Virus record (IMG/VR): IMGVR_UViG_3300025598_000111
Location: 1-31,823 of that record
Length of the DNA: 31,823 nucleotides
DNA from: a virus
Reading direction: 5' to 3' (one strand)
Positions within the stretch are counted from its first letter, which is position 1. Every line of letters begins with the position of its first letter. The notes beneath the pieces were generated by a model. The model was not told the DNA's origin, ran no database searches, and worked only from the letters and a program-made list of their open reading frames with translations. Position numbers and translations under genes: made by a program. Below, piece after piece: positions 23,065 to 30,608 of this stretch.

Positions 23065-24327
23065 ATCAGATACCTCATTGTTAGTTAATAAAACGCCTTT
23101 GGGTTCGCCACCCTTGTCCCATACTCCTTTAGAACCTCTAGCTTCAGTAACGATAGCTATATGATCTAAAAGAAATGGTACACCTTCGATTAAGAGTGGC
23201 TCTCCATTCTCAGTCGTAAGTGTAGTGTTGCCTGCCGTTTGGTCAAAAACGACAGATGGGCTAGTGCTAACTTCTTGCGATAAGATTGTATTGACTGCAT
23301 CTTGATCGTAAATTTTAGCAATACCCCAAACCTCATCACCTTTGATATAAGGCAGAATAATACTTCCAACTGCCCTATCTTTAAATTCTTTAGAGGTTAA
23401 AACTGCTGACTCAGGATGATCCATCACAACAATTAAACCGTTACATCTTTTCAAAAACTCATCGTTTAAGTAAATACTAGAATCACGCCAAACGTGTTCT
23501 CCTATACTTGAACGATATGCTAAACCTGTTCCAGTTATTCTAATCGCCAATAACATGACGTTAGCATACATTTGAGGACTTGGCAATAAATCACATTTAA
23601 CTAATTCAGCATAGTCGAATTCTGTTTTAGCTAAAGCAATTTTAAACGCTACATCAAGACCTGGGTGTAATGGCAATGGAGGACGATCAGGACTGCACCA
23701 ATCGTAGCCAGTAGATTCGTAATTAAGAACAACATTTTCTTTTTTAATGTTTTTTGCAACATAAGTGCAAAACTGACCATCGTCGTGAAGTACTTCTAAA
23801 GGACCTTTGTAATCAATTCCAGTTTCTTCTTTACATTCTCGTCGTGCGGCTTCTTCAAGTGTTTCTCCATTTGGCAATTGATGTCCGCCCGGAACACACC
23901 ATGTATTTGGAAAATCGCCACCACCTGATCCTCTGCGAATCAATAGTGTTTCGCCTTCTGGTGTAAGAAACATAATTCCTGAAGCTCTACCAAATGGACC
24001 ACCTTGATTGTCGATTGGCATTGCATCTGATTTGATTTCACCAAATCTAGGTACTACTTCGTCGGCTTTTAAACCAACAATTGATCTACTTAATTCTGCT
24101 AATTTAGCAGACAATCCTTGTAGTTCTTTTTGAACTGAAGCACTATCCCAATCAGGTTCACTACTATCAGTTTTTTCAATAGGCAAAGCTAGTAATGATG
24201 GTGCTTCTAATGTATCTTGAGTAAATTCTTTGCCAACAGATTGCGGTATTCCTACTTTTTTAGCGAAAGCAGGATTGTGAGCCACAGCTCGCATTAGCTT
24301 CTCTTGTTTTTCAGATACTGCTGGCAT
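22213..24327 (-). CDS. Fused Nudix hydrolase / DUF2213 prohead protease / scaffold
   Basis: This 704-residue protein holds four parts. Residues 1-38 carry a short conserved phage leader (AVAHNPAFAKKVGIPQSVGK). Residues 110-245 are a Nudix hydrolase fold with the box at 147-171; E155, R163, E164, E167, E168 and G170 fit the consensus, with one extra residue between the Gly and first Glu. Residues 265-415 resemble the DUF2213 prohead protease: IGEHVWRDSSIYL, VMDHPESAV with His304, VSTSPSVVF with candidate Ser354/356/358, LLDHIAIV with His389, and ARGSKGVWD. Residues 422-704 are scaffold-like, with KKRKDDDD-type charge repeats at 468-570 and a helical C-terminal part. The protease should cleave scaffold and perhaps capsid protein; Nudix substrate is unknown. 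No clear Shine-Dalgarno precedes the start. Confidence 0.85.
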   Translation of the reverse strand: MPAVSEKQEKLMRAVAHNPAFAKKVGIPQSVGKEFTQDTLEAPSLLALPIEKTDSSEPDWDSASVQKELQGLSAKLAELSRSIVGLKADEVVPRFGEIKSDAMPIDNQGGPFGRASGIMFLTPEGETLLIRRGSGGGDFPNTWCVPGGHQLPNGETLEEAARRECKEETGIDYKGPLEVLHDDGQFCTYVAKNIKKENVVLNYESTGYDWCSPDRPPLPLHPGLDVAFKIALAKTEFDYAELVKCDLLPSPQMYANVMLLAIRITGTGLAYRSSIGEHVWRDSSIYLNDEFLKRCNGLIVVMDHPESAVLTSKEFKDRAVGSIILPYIKGDEVWGIAKIYDQDAVNTILSQEVSTSPSVVFDQTAGNTTLTTENGEPLLIEGVPFLLDHIAIVTEARGSKGVWDKGGEPKGVLLTNNEVSDMSENKVEPKADAQGDKLDAILSALNSISVRVDEMEKNLPAPPLVTAADKKRKDDDDMRMDDEDLEEKNMESPKHVMKKADKKRKDDDEMEMKDDDDDMKRHRKDDDDSMKRKDYMGSNPVEHGPAGEIKPDDDDAKMDDDDEMAMKKDEEAAEYADMQAKCDSVLAAFGKSASRPLQGESLMAYRKRLLRGLQAYSDSFKDINLASIKDAKLLDLAEKQIINDAMTAAKTSSHVSGDQLIAIQSRDSSGRTITKYRGSMSAWLDDFKVPPMRATQFHTANNQR
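22739..22960 (-). repeat. KKRKDDDD-type charge repeat in scaffold
   Basis: Within the scaffold part the segment ADKKRKDDD occurs at residues 468-476 and again at 500-508, with a looser RHRKDDDD copy at 521-528. At DNA level the copies share the run tttgcgctttttntcagc near 22814 and 22908. Alternating lysine/arginine and aspartate blocks suggest a flexible polyampholyte segment in the core-forming scaffold. Confidence 0.6.
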
Positions 24328-24330
24328 AAA

Positions 24331-25134
24331 TTAATTTAAAGTAATTTTGGAAGATTGTAATGCCAATTCACCTTTTGGTGTCAACAAATCTTTTATGTTT
24401 CTTAAATTATAAATGTATTGGTAATTACAACGACAAAAAACTTCTTCGCCCGGTTGAGTAATTTGATCTGTATATCCATTGACAGCTTTTACCAAACCTT
24501 TTTTATGTGCCCAAGAATCACGAATAATATATGTTTTTTCATCTCGTTCTTTGTGATCTTTTCTGTAATGATAGTCTGGTTGTCTCCAATGAGAATGCCA
24601 TTTAGCGGCTATTGCTCCATTGTCGATTGCAACTATGTCATTTATGTTTGAAACAAGTTTATGAGTTTGATCTATTACAACTCTACGTTGATCAAATCTA
24701 ATACTTGTCAAAGACTTTTTAATATCTTTTTTAGTTTTGTTTTTGTCTTGAGCTTTAGTTCCACCAATAGGAATAGATGTGGCCCAACCTTGAAATCTTC
24801 TTAATGTATTACTAATGGCTTCTTCACGATTCATTTTTATTAAATTTGCGGAAGTCATTATTCTTCTATCAAGCTCTGATCGTAGTTTTGGCTTTAATCT
24901 TTCAATATCATACTTAGAGACATTTTTGTTTATCAAACCGCCTTTAACAGTTAACCGATTAAAAGCATTTGTCATTGATTTAATCATTTCCTGTTCAATA
25001 ACTGAATCAGGAATCATGTTATTTATTGCGGCAATCCTAATTGTCTCCATCCATTGCTGAACTCGCTTTTCTGAATCAAAGCCATGTTCCATCATATCGT
25101 TGATGGCTTCAGTAATAACTTCAAAAAAAGTCAT
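24331..25134 (-). CDS. Mu gpF-like minor head / head morphogenesis protein
   Basis: The 267-residue protein is mostly helical for its first 130 residues, then shows the C-terminal block of the Mu F-like / SPP1 gp7 head morphogenesis family: FDQRRVVIDQTHKLVSNIND, then AAKWHSHWRQPDYHYRKDHK and a closing EEVFCRCNYQYIYNLR with the CRC cysteines. This class sits inside the capsid near the portal. Gene order portal, small protein, F-like, protease is the standard head order. The start overlaps the previous stop by 4 nt (ATGA). It is shorter than many relatives, with a compact N-terminal region. Confidence 0.78.
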   Translation of the reverse strand: MTFFEVITEAINDMMEHGFDSEKRVQQWMETIRIAAINNMIPDSVIEQEMIKSMTNAFNRLTVKGGLINKNVSKYDIERLKPKLRSELDRRIMTSANLIKMNREEAISNTLRRFQGWATSIPIGGTKAQDKNKTKKDIKKSLTSIRFDQRRVVIDQTHKLVSNINDIVAIDNGAIAAKWHSHWRQPDYHYRKDHKERDEKTYIIRDSWAHKKGLVKAVNGYTDQITQPGEEVFCRCNYQYIYNLRNIKDLLTPKGELALQSSKITLN

Positions 25135-25418
25135 TTTAATTTAGCAAGTTTTTCTTTAATAATAGAAATATCAGCTTTTAACAATCTAGTTCTAGCAAAA
25201 GCAAATGCTTTATCTTTAGGAGGATTTGTTTCTAAACTTTTCAATTCGCTTTGATATTCTTTTAATTTTTTTTCCAAAAATTCTTTTGAATCTGCATCAT
25301 CTTTAGGCTCAATATCAGAATCACGAGCAACTCTGTAGTTACGATCTTTAAGATATTCTTTAGCTAAATCATCATTAGCAAGAATAAGTTCGTTCGTGTC
25401 AAGTTTTTTAAATAACAT
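25131..25418 (-). CDS. Small charged coiled-coil protein of unknown function
   Basis: The 95-residue product begins MLFKKLDTNELILAND and has a strongly charged second half (EFLEKKLKEYQSELKSLE, then ADISIIKEKLAKLK) that should form a helical hairpin or coiled coil. I do not recognise the family. A TTG six bases upstream is also in frame, but AAGGGA is well spaced from the ATG at 25418, so I chose that. It lies between the portal and the Mu F-like head protein and overlaps the latter by 4 nt, so a head-assembly role is plausible from position only. Confidence 0.65.
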   Translation of the reverse strand: MLFKKLDTNELILANDDLAKEYLKDRNYRVARDSDIEPKDDADSKEFLEKKLKEYQSELKSLETNPPKDKAFAFARTRLLKADISIIKEKLAKLK

Positions 25419-25420
25419 AA

Positions 25421-26833
25421 TCAATCCCTTGGTGATGGTTCTTTCAATTCTTCCATTGGAGTTGGAGGTTCGTAATCTTTAAGATCATCAATATCCATAT
25501 CCAAATGACTTTGAAACATATTTGGCATTTCATTCAAATTGTCTTGTGCCCATTCAATTAACCTAGCTCTGTTCATTGGATCAACAGCAGGTAACATTGT
25601 ACGAAGCATTTCTGTAATACCTTTTAGTTTAATATCTTCAACTTTTACTTTTTCTGATTCGGGTTCTTCCATCAAACTTTCCCAATTGGCTTCAAATTTA
25701 TTTTGCCAATGGTAAAAGGCTTCTTCATAGGTTTTATTACCATACGCTTCAGGATATTTGTTTTTAATTGCTTCAAAAAATTCTCTATTCCAAGCTCTGT
25801 GTTGAATAATCTTATCAAAGAATTTATACAAACTGTGCATTTCTTCTCTTATGCCGTCTATGTATTGAACGATGGCTTTTGCATCTTCACTACCTTCACC
25901 AAATCCTTGAGTAAACGCTTCGTCTTTCAATAACAATGCCGGAACATCACTAGCCGCCGCTACGTTAGCAATGATGTTGTCTCTTGCTGTAGTCATTGCA
26001 GTTGAAGTATTATTTAAATCAATCGCTTCAATTTCTTCATCGATGTCAATTGATAATACATTACCTGTTGCACCTTCTTGAAGGTAAGTACGTTTAATAC
26101 CTGCCGCAGTTTGCATTAAACGATTGACAATCGATCCTGCTGGTTTTTGTTTTGCAATTAACAAACCTGCTTTAAATGTAACCAAATCATCTGTAATCAT
26201 AGATTGAACAAACGACTTTAATGGATACAAAGCTCTTTGGAATACTGATCTTCCTGTAAATCCAAATGCAGATTGTTGAAACGATAAGTAAATAGGTGTT
26301 CCATTAAACAATACTACTGCACGACTTGGATGGTATGGTTGACCTGCCGCAGTTGTGTAAGCTAAAGGCTTTTGGAAATCTGGCGCATTTGGGTTTTGAT
26401 TCGTAACAATAGAACCTGCCAAATTTAAAGGATCAAGCTGATTAAAATAAAGATTGAGATCAGGTAGCTTCCAAGGATCGATAGGTTGGTCAGTTGGAAT
26501 GTTATCTGCACCATATACAATAGCAGAAGCACCATAGACACGTTTTAAATACATTGTGTCTCTAATGTGTGCAGTTGCTCCTAAGTTTTCCCATTCCTTA
26601 TTAAATGCGTCCACAAGCATATCTTTAGGTTCGGCATCAACAGTAATTACTCTAGGTTTGGATAAAGCTAATTTAATTGGCTTTTCGACTAACTTACCAC
26701 CTAAAGGGTGAAATTCCCAAATGAGCTTACAAAGTTGATAACCTATATCAGAGCCTGGTACGATTTGTTCTGCTGAAAGCAAATCCATTAACTGAGAACC
26801 TATCGCAGTACTTGTGATCGATGTATAACTCAT
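25421..26833 (-). CDS. Portal protein (DUF1073-like)
   Basis: The portal forms the ring at one capsid vertex through which DNA enters and leaves. The 470-residue protein resembles the DUF1073 portal family: MDLLSAEQIVPGSDIGYQLC at the N terminus, RVYGASAIVYGADN (about 102-115), FTGRSVFQRALYPLKSFVQS (about 195-215), the LSIDIDEEIEAIDLN strand block (about 255-270) and PALLLKDEAFTQGFGEGSEDA (about 300-320). A long acidic helical tail (SEKVKVEDIKL...) follows, as is usual for the crown/clip side. AAGGAT precedes the ATG. Its position directly after the large terminase is standard for tailed phages. Confidence 0.9.
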   Translation of the reverse strand: MSYTSITSTAIGSQLMDLLSAEQIVPGSDIGYQLCKLIWEFHPLGGKLVEKPIKLALSKPRVITVDAEPKDMLVDAFNKEWENLGATAHIRDTMYLKRVYGASAIVYGADNIPTDQPIDPWKLPDLNLYFNQLDPLNLAGSIVTNQNPNAPDFQKPLAYTTAAGQPYHPSRAVVLFNGTPIYLSFQQSAFGFTGRSVFQRALYPLKSFVQSMITDDLVTFKAGLLIAKQKPAGSIVNRLMQTAAGIKRTYLQEGATGNVLSIDIDEEIEAIDLNNTSTAMTTARDNIIANVAAASDVPALLLKDEAFTQGFGEGSEDAKAIVQYIDGIREEMHSLYKFFDKIIQHRAWNREFFEAIKNKYPEAYGNKTYEEAFYHWQNKFEANWESLMEEPESEKVKVEDIKLKGITEMLRTMLPAVDPMNRARLIEWAQDNLNEMPNMFQSHLDMDIDDLKDYEPPTPMEELKEPSPRD

Positions 26834-26842
26834 TTTTATCCT

Positions 26843-28132
26843 TTAGAAACCATACTTATCACCAACACCAATAGCTATTCCATAAGTAAAGCAGTCTAAC
26901 AAATCATCAGCTCTTTTGTAAGCATCTTTGTCACCAATTTTAAAATTAGTTACTTGAACAAGTAAATGATTTCTTGTTGTGTTTTTGAATGTTACTACTT
27001 TGTCAAAAGCATATTGACTGATTTTAACCTTTTCCTGATGAAAATGACCAGACACACTAATTGCTCTTTCATCTTTTCCAACTGAAGTTAATTTTGAATC
27101 AATAGGATGAGTATTCCAACCTCTTGTTCGTCCTTGTTGTAATAGTATAGCTCCTGTACTTGCATCTTCAATAAACAATCCAACATCACCATGTCTGGCT
27201 TGAGTCAACTTTGCAAGTTCTTCTAACCGCATAAACACATTTGGAATATAGGCTTCAAGTAAAGCACCATCTATTTGTAATACATCGTAATCTAATATTA
27301 CCAATGGATGACCATAATACTTATTAAGACCAAAGTAAACTACAGCAGTACCATCGTGATCTTGACCACCTTTGATTGCTGTGTCCATAACTGCAAACAC
27401 CCCTGTAACTTTCTCAGGATAAGGTACTGGCAATCCATTTACCAATAGTTTATCAATAGAGAAAAATGCTTGGCCTGCCCAATCTACAAATTCAGCTAAA
27501 TACTCTTGTTTGTAAACTAATGGATGGTTTTCTTTTTCAAGTTTTGCTAATTCTTCTTGAGGAAGATAAGGGTTTGCATGGGTTGGAGCATGATGGTCAA
27601 TAAACCCTAATGAAGAATCTTCACCAATACGATAAAAAAAGTTTTCTTCATCTATTCCATTTGGTGTACTTAAAACCCAACAATCTCCACCGTAATCAAG
27701 CAAAGTAGGCTTAATACTTGTATTCCAAATGTGAAGCATATTGGATTTTGTAAATGCCGCTTCGTCAATGATAACTCTATGATATTTTCTACTTCGACCT
27801 GCTCTATCGTTTTCTAACGTCCAAAAGTCTACTCTACCACCACCTTCAACATTAAAAATGCCATCGATCTTACTAGCTGATGTTTTTACTTCGTGAAGCA
27901 TATCAGCAATTTCGTTATAGGCTTCAGCAAGAATCTTGTATTGAGGAACAAACCAACCTACTCGTTTACCTTCTACTGCATATTCACAAGCAAGCATTTC
28001 AGCCATTAATGTTTTGCCATATCTTCGTCCACAACGTACTCTATTGAACCTACCAGCGTTGTTAAATATTCTCCATTGATCTGCATGAGGTATTGGCAAA
28101 TCAACCATTGTGGATGTTTCTAGATCATGCAT
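26843..28132 (-). CDS. Terminase large subunit (ATPase-nuclease)
   Basis: This is the DNA-packaging motor. The ATPase part shows a Walker A-like CGRRYGKT near residue 35, a GWFVPQYKILAEAY segment, and Walker B YHRVIIDEAAF. The nuclease part has VFAVMDTAIKGGQDHDGTAV with the first acidic residue of an RNase H-like site, VGLFIEDAS in the middle and DDLLDCFTYGIAIG near the C terminus. A GTG 15 nt upstream (28147) is also in frame, but I prefer the ATG at 28132: it overlaps the small-subunit stop by 8 nt and has AGAGGTGG about 11 nt ahead, while the GTG has its purines directly abutting. Length (429 residues) is typical. Confidence 0.93.
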   Translation of the reverse strand: MHDLETSTMVDLPIPHADQWRIFNNAGRFNRVRCGRRYGKTLMAEMLACEYAVEGKRVGWFVPQYKILAEAYNEIADMLHEVKTSASKIDGIFNVEGGGRVDFWTLENDRAGRSRKYHRVIIDEAAFTKSNMLHIWNTSIKPTLLDYGGDCWVLSTPNGIDEENFFYRIGEDSSLGFIDHHAPTHANPYLPQEELAKLEKENHPLVYKQEYLAEFVDWAGQAFFSIDKLLVNGLPVPYPEKVTGVFAVMDTAIKGGQDHDGTAVVYFGLNKYYGHPLVILDYDVLQIDGALLEAYIPNVFMRLEELAKLTQARHGDVGLFIEDASTGAILLQQGRTRGWNTHPIDSKLTSVGKDERAISVSGHFHQEKVKISQYAFDKVVTFKNTTRNHLLVQVTNFKIGDKDAYKRADDLLDCFTYGIAIGVGDKYGF

Positions 28133-28481
28133 CTTTGTTAAACCCACCTCTGATTACAATTACTTTCTTACCATCTATGTTTGATTCATCATGGTTTTCT
28201 CTCCAACGACCTTGAGTCTTTAAAAAGAAAAACATTGAAGCATTGTCACCATTTCGAGCTTTGTTGAATAAACTTTGAGCAATCGTAGCAATAGCATCAG
28301 CCTTACCCAAGTCTTGTTCTCGTCTGTAATATTCATTAAGAGTAGGCACACTTATGTCTAGCTTGTCTGCTATTTGCTTTTGTGTAAGACCTACTCCTGA
28401 TAATGCTTTGACAAGTTTTCTACTTGCTTCAGATGGTACATGAGCTGGTCTACCTCGAGTTTCGACTTTTTCTTCTTCCAT
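28125..28481 (-). CDS. Terminase small subunit (HTH)
   Basis: The 118-residue protein has a charged N terminus (RGRPAHVPSE), a helix-turn-helix around residues 31-52 (GLTQKQIADKLDISVPTLNEYY) and a conserved DNA-packaging style block at 60-95 (AIATIAQSLFNKARNGDNAS, then MFFFLKTQGRW). This arrangement is common in small terminase proteins that bind the packaging site and hand DNA to the large subunit. It overlaps the large terminase, which supports the role. The sequence ahead of the ATG at 28481 is very AT-rich with no strong Shine-Dalgarno match. A general phage HTH regulator is the main alternative, but the position argues against it. Confidence 0.8.
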   Translation of the reverse strand: MEEEKVETRGRPAHVPSEASRKLVKALSGVGLTQKQIADKLDISVPTLNEYYRREQDLGKADAIATIAQSLFNKARNGDNASMFFFLKTQGRWRENHDESNIDGKKVIVIRGGFNKDA

Positions 28482-28512
28482 CTTTTATAACTTAAAAATA
28501 ATACTTATAGAA

Positions 28513-29175
28513 TCATCGAATACTCATGTATTTGTGTGTTTGTAAAGAAATTTTCCATCCATTTAAAATTGCTTGGTCTATACACAATTTCGTAGCTGAT
28601 TTACTTTGACTGATTGGTTGTAACCAAATAGTTTGATTAGCAGAAGTATTAGGGATTATTTTTAATTTTAGTTTATTAATGTCTGCTAACTTTCCTACTG
28701 GGAATTTGATCTCATTCACTCGTTTGAAGTTATCCAAATATACTTCAGTTCCTCCAGCCATGTCTAGTTTAGGGCTTAATGTAATAAATGAATCTTTGTG
28801 TGCTTTGATTTCTTTAATTCCAGCAGTTTCGATTTGTACTGTTCTATTAGAATTGATAATTGCAGTAGTAAGTCCAGTTAGATCATAGATAGATGGTTCT
28901 CCTCCAGTAATCACAATATGTTTTGCTTTGTAGGTTTTCAACAACAACATTATTTCTTCAACAGACATTTTTGAATACGTATCTTCATCTTCTGTCTTTT
29001 TGACCATATTAATGATAGGGATTAATTTATTGGTCATGTGCCAAGTATGTTTTGTATCACACCAATGACAACCTACAGGACAACCTTGCAGTCTAATAAA
29101 TACTGATGGTGTTCCGGTAAAACTTGCTTCACCTTGAATTGTTTCAAATATTTCGTTAATTGGATATTCGTTCAT
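28513..29175 (-). CDS. queE: 7-carboxy-7-deazaguanine synthase (QueE), radical SAM
   Basis: QueE rearranges CPH4 to 7-carboxy-7-deazaguanine using a 4Fe-4S cluster and S-adenosylmethionine. The 220-residue protein starts with the family's NEIFETIQGEASFTGTPSVF block, followed by the cluster motif GCPVGCHWCDTKHTW (Cys32, Cys36, Cys39), VITGGEPSIYD for SAM binding, and LQTHKYMSIR at the C terminus. Length matches bacterial QueE. It begins with a 4-nt overlap with queD and is the last gene of the modification block. The next gene, the small terminase, starts 31 nt on with no hairpin between, so modification and packaging genes may share a transcript. Confidence 0.93.
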   Translation of the reverse strand: MNEYPINEIFETIQGEASFTGTPSVFIRLQGCPVGCHWCDTKHTWHMTNKLIPIINMVKKTEDEDTYSKMSVEEIMLLLKTYKAKHIVITGGEPSIYDLTGLTTAIINSNRTVQIETAGIKEIKAHKDSFITLSPKLDMAGGTEVYLDNFKRVNEIKFPVGKLADINKLKLKIIPNTSANQTIWLQPISQSKSATKLCIDQAILNGWKISLQTHKYMSIR

Positions 29176-29627
29176 TTAGATGGTCCTGTATAAATAGCTG
29201 AATTAGCTCCATGTTCAAATACTTCAACTGAAACCAATCTAACTCTTGGTTTATAAAAGTTTTCTTTTAACCATTGATTAGTCATGTCATAAGCTATCTC
29301 AGCAAACTTTTCACAACCATTGTCAGGAACAATCACCAAATCTAATACTCCAAGCTCTTGACCTTGTTTAAAGTAATCTAAATGCGGATCGTCTACTGCT
29401 ACAACTACTTTATGATCGAACATATTTTCAATTTGAGCTTTTAAAGTTTTAAGACCTCCAAAGTCAACTACCCAATTACGTTCGTCTAATACATCTGACT
29501 CAAATGTTAATTTAAAGCCTAAAGCATATCCATGAATTTTTTGGCAATGAGAATGTGCTTTCCATTGTCTAAAGGCGGCAGAGATACCTATATGGTTTCC
29601 ATAAGTCTTAGTTGATTGATAACTCAT
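29172..29627 (-). CDS. queD: 6-carboxy-5,6,7,8-tetrahydropterin synthase (QueD)
   Basis: QueD makes 6-carboxy-tetrahydropterin (CPH4) from dihydroneopterin triphosphate. The 151 residues include KAHSHCQKIHGYALGF with Cys28 and His32 (the usual HGH is HGY here), NWVVDFGGLK (51-60), FDHKVVV (70-76), GCEKFAEIA (104-112) and VEVFEHGANSAIY with Glu138. The DFGGLK, FDHK and EHG blocks are diagnostic of the PTPS/QueD family. The start ATG shares four bases with the FolE stop and is preceded by GAGG; the stop shares four bases with the QueE start. Coupling to folE and queE supports the same pathway. The variant HGY motif is probably a subfamily trait, since other zinc-ligand candidates (His25, His27, His32) are present. 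Confidence 0.9.
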   Translation of the reverse strand: MSYQSTKTYGNHIGISAAFRQWKAHSHCQKIHGYALGFKLTFESDVLDERNWVVDFGGLKTLKAQIENMFDHKVVVAVDDPHLDYFKQGQELGVLDLVIVPDNGCEKFAEIAYDMTNQWLKENFYKPRVRLVSVEVFEHGANSAIYTGPSK

Positions 29628-30277
29628 TTGACTAACCTCAAGAATTCATTTTTTAAATCTCTATTGTTTTCAAATTGACCTCTCATAACTAATGTAGTCA
29701 TCTTTGTTTCTGTTTCTTTAACTCCACGCCATGTCATACATTGGTGAGTAGCTTCCATTAAGATTGCCAATCCTTTAGGTTCAATCATAGATTCAATAAT
29801 GTCTGCAAGTTGAACAGTTGATTCTTCTTGTATTTGTGGTCTAGCCAAGACCCATTCAGCTAACCTTACGAATTTACTAATACCAATTACTTTATCGCTT
29901 GGCAATATACCAATCCAAAGTTTTCCAGTAATAGGTACAAAGTGATGACTACAAGCTGAACGAACAGTTATAGGTCCTAATGTATATATTTCGTTGAGAC
30001 TTTTAGCATTTGGAAAGTCTGTAATGGTAGGCATTTGTTCATATCTACCTTTAAACACTTCACGAACATACATCTTTGCAATACGTTGTGGAGTTTCATA
30101 AGTATTATGATCGTTTTCAGAATCAATTACTAATATATCTAATATTTCTCTAAACTTAACTTCTAATGCTTCTTGAATTGAATCAATATCATTTTTAGAC
30201 AAGTATTGTGAAATGTTATCGTTGGCGAAGTAAGTTCCACCAGCTTTAGTAATTTTGTCAATGATTTTAGTAGACAT
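29624..30277 (-). CDS. folE: GTP cyclohydrolase I (FolE)
   Basis: FolE converts GTP to 7,8-dihydroneopterin triphosphate, the first step towards 7-deazaguanines and folate. The 217-residue protein carries SACSHHFVPITGKLWIG (Cys109, His111, His112), KVIGISKFVRLAEW, then ARPQIQEESTVQLA, and THQCMTWRGV with Cys180. Cys109, His112 and Cys180 match the zinc ligands of bacterial FolE. The frame extends 16 codons further upstream to 30325, but I place the start at 30277 because AAGGA lies just ahead of that ATG and the longer form would overlap the previous gene by 59 nt. Its stop overlaps the queD start by 4 nt (ATGA). With QueD and QueE it forms the pathway to CDG. Confidence 0.93.
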   Translation of the reverse strand: MSTKIIDKITKAGGTYFANDNISQYLSKNDIDSIQEALEVKFREILDILVIDSENDHNTYETPQRIAKMYVREVFKGRYEQMPTITDFPNAKSLNEIYTLGPITVRSACSHHFVPITGKLWIGILPSDKVIGISKFVRLAEWVLARPQIQEESTVQLADIIESMIEPKGLAILMEATHQCMTWRGVKETETKMTTLVMRGQFENNRDLKNEFLRLVK

Positions 30278-30608
30278 TGTATTCCTTAGTAATAGTTGCT
30301 CCACATTCGTTGTCTTCACTAACACTTGCTGTGAATGTTCTATAATACTTAGAAGATAAATCTTCAGAAAGTTTTCGAGCCATCATTTCACAACTCATAT
30401 TGTTCATTTCGCCATCTTTGAAAAATTGTTTTCCTTCATCAATTAGATCGTGAAATTCAATTTCTCGATCATCGTGATCTACAGGACAACGAAGCTCAAC
30501 ATAAAAGTTATGACGATGACGATTTTTTAAATAGTCTCTATGTTCGGTTGCATCTTTCCAATGATGAAATCCTTCAAACGAAAAACGAACAAAAATTTCT
30601 GCTTTCAT
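30267..30608 (-). CDS. Small QueD/PTPS-fold protein without catalytic Cys, in DpdA cluster
   Basis: This 113-residue protein has the zinc-binding layout of the 6-pyruvoyl/6-carboxy-tetrahydropterin synthase fold: FEGFHHW (His15/16), HRHNFYVEL (His31, His33), NNMSCEMMA (69-76) and SEDNECGA with Glu98 near the C terminus. In QueD a catalytic Cys lies a few residues before the HGH motif; here the segment between His16 and His31 contains no Cys, and the other Cys residues (41, 73, 102) are elsewhere. A separate, more usual QueD is encoded two genes on, so this copy is probably not the CPH4-forming enzyme. It may bind a pterin or deazaguanine intermediate or assist DpdA; that role is inference. 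It is joined to DpdA by a 4-nt overlap and to FolE by an 11-nt overlap. Confidence 0.7.
   Translation of the reverse strand: MKAEIFVRFSFEGFHHWKDATEHRDYLKNRHRHNFYVELRCPVDHDDREIEFHDLIDEGKQFFKDGEMNNMSCEMMARKLSEDLSSKYYRTFTASVSEDNECGATITKEYNVY

Noticed and set aside
28482-28512. AT-rich gap resembling a promoter (TATAAG, TATTAT)
   Set aside because: In DNA this AT-rich such hexamers are common by chance, and no well-spaced -35 box is evident; not enough to annotate.
30278-30325. Longer FolE N terminus beginning at 30325
   Set aside because: It would overlap the QueD-like gene by 59 nt; the ATG at 30277 has AAGGA at good spacing.
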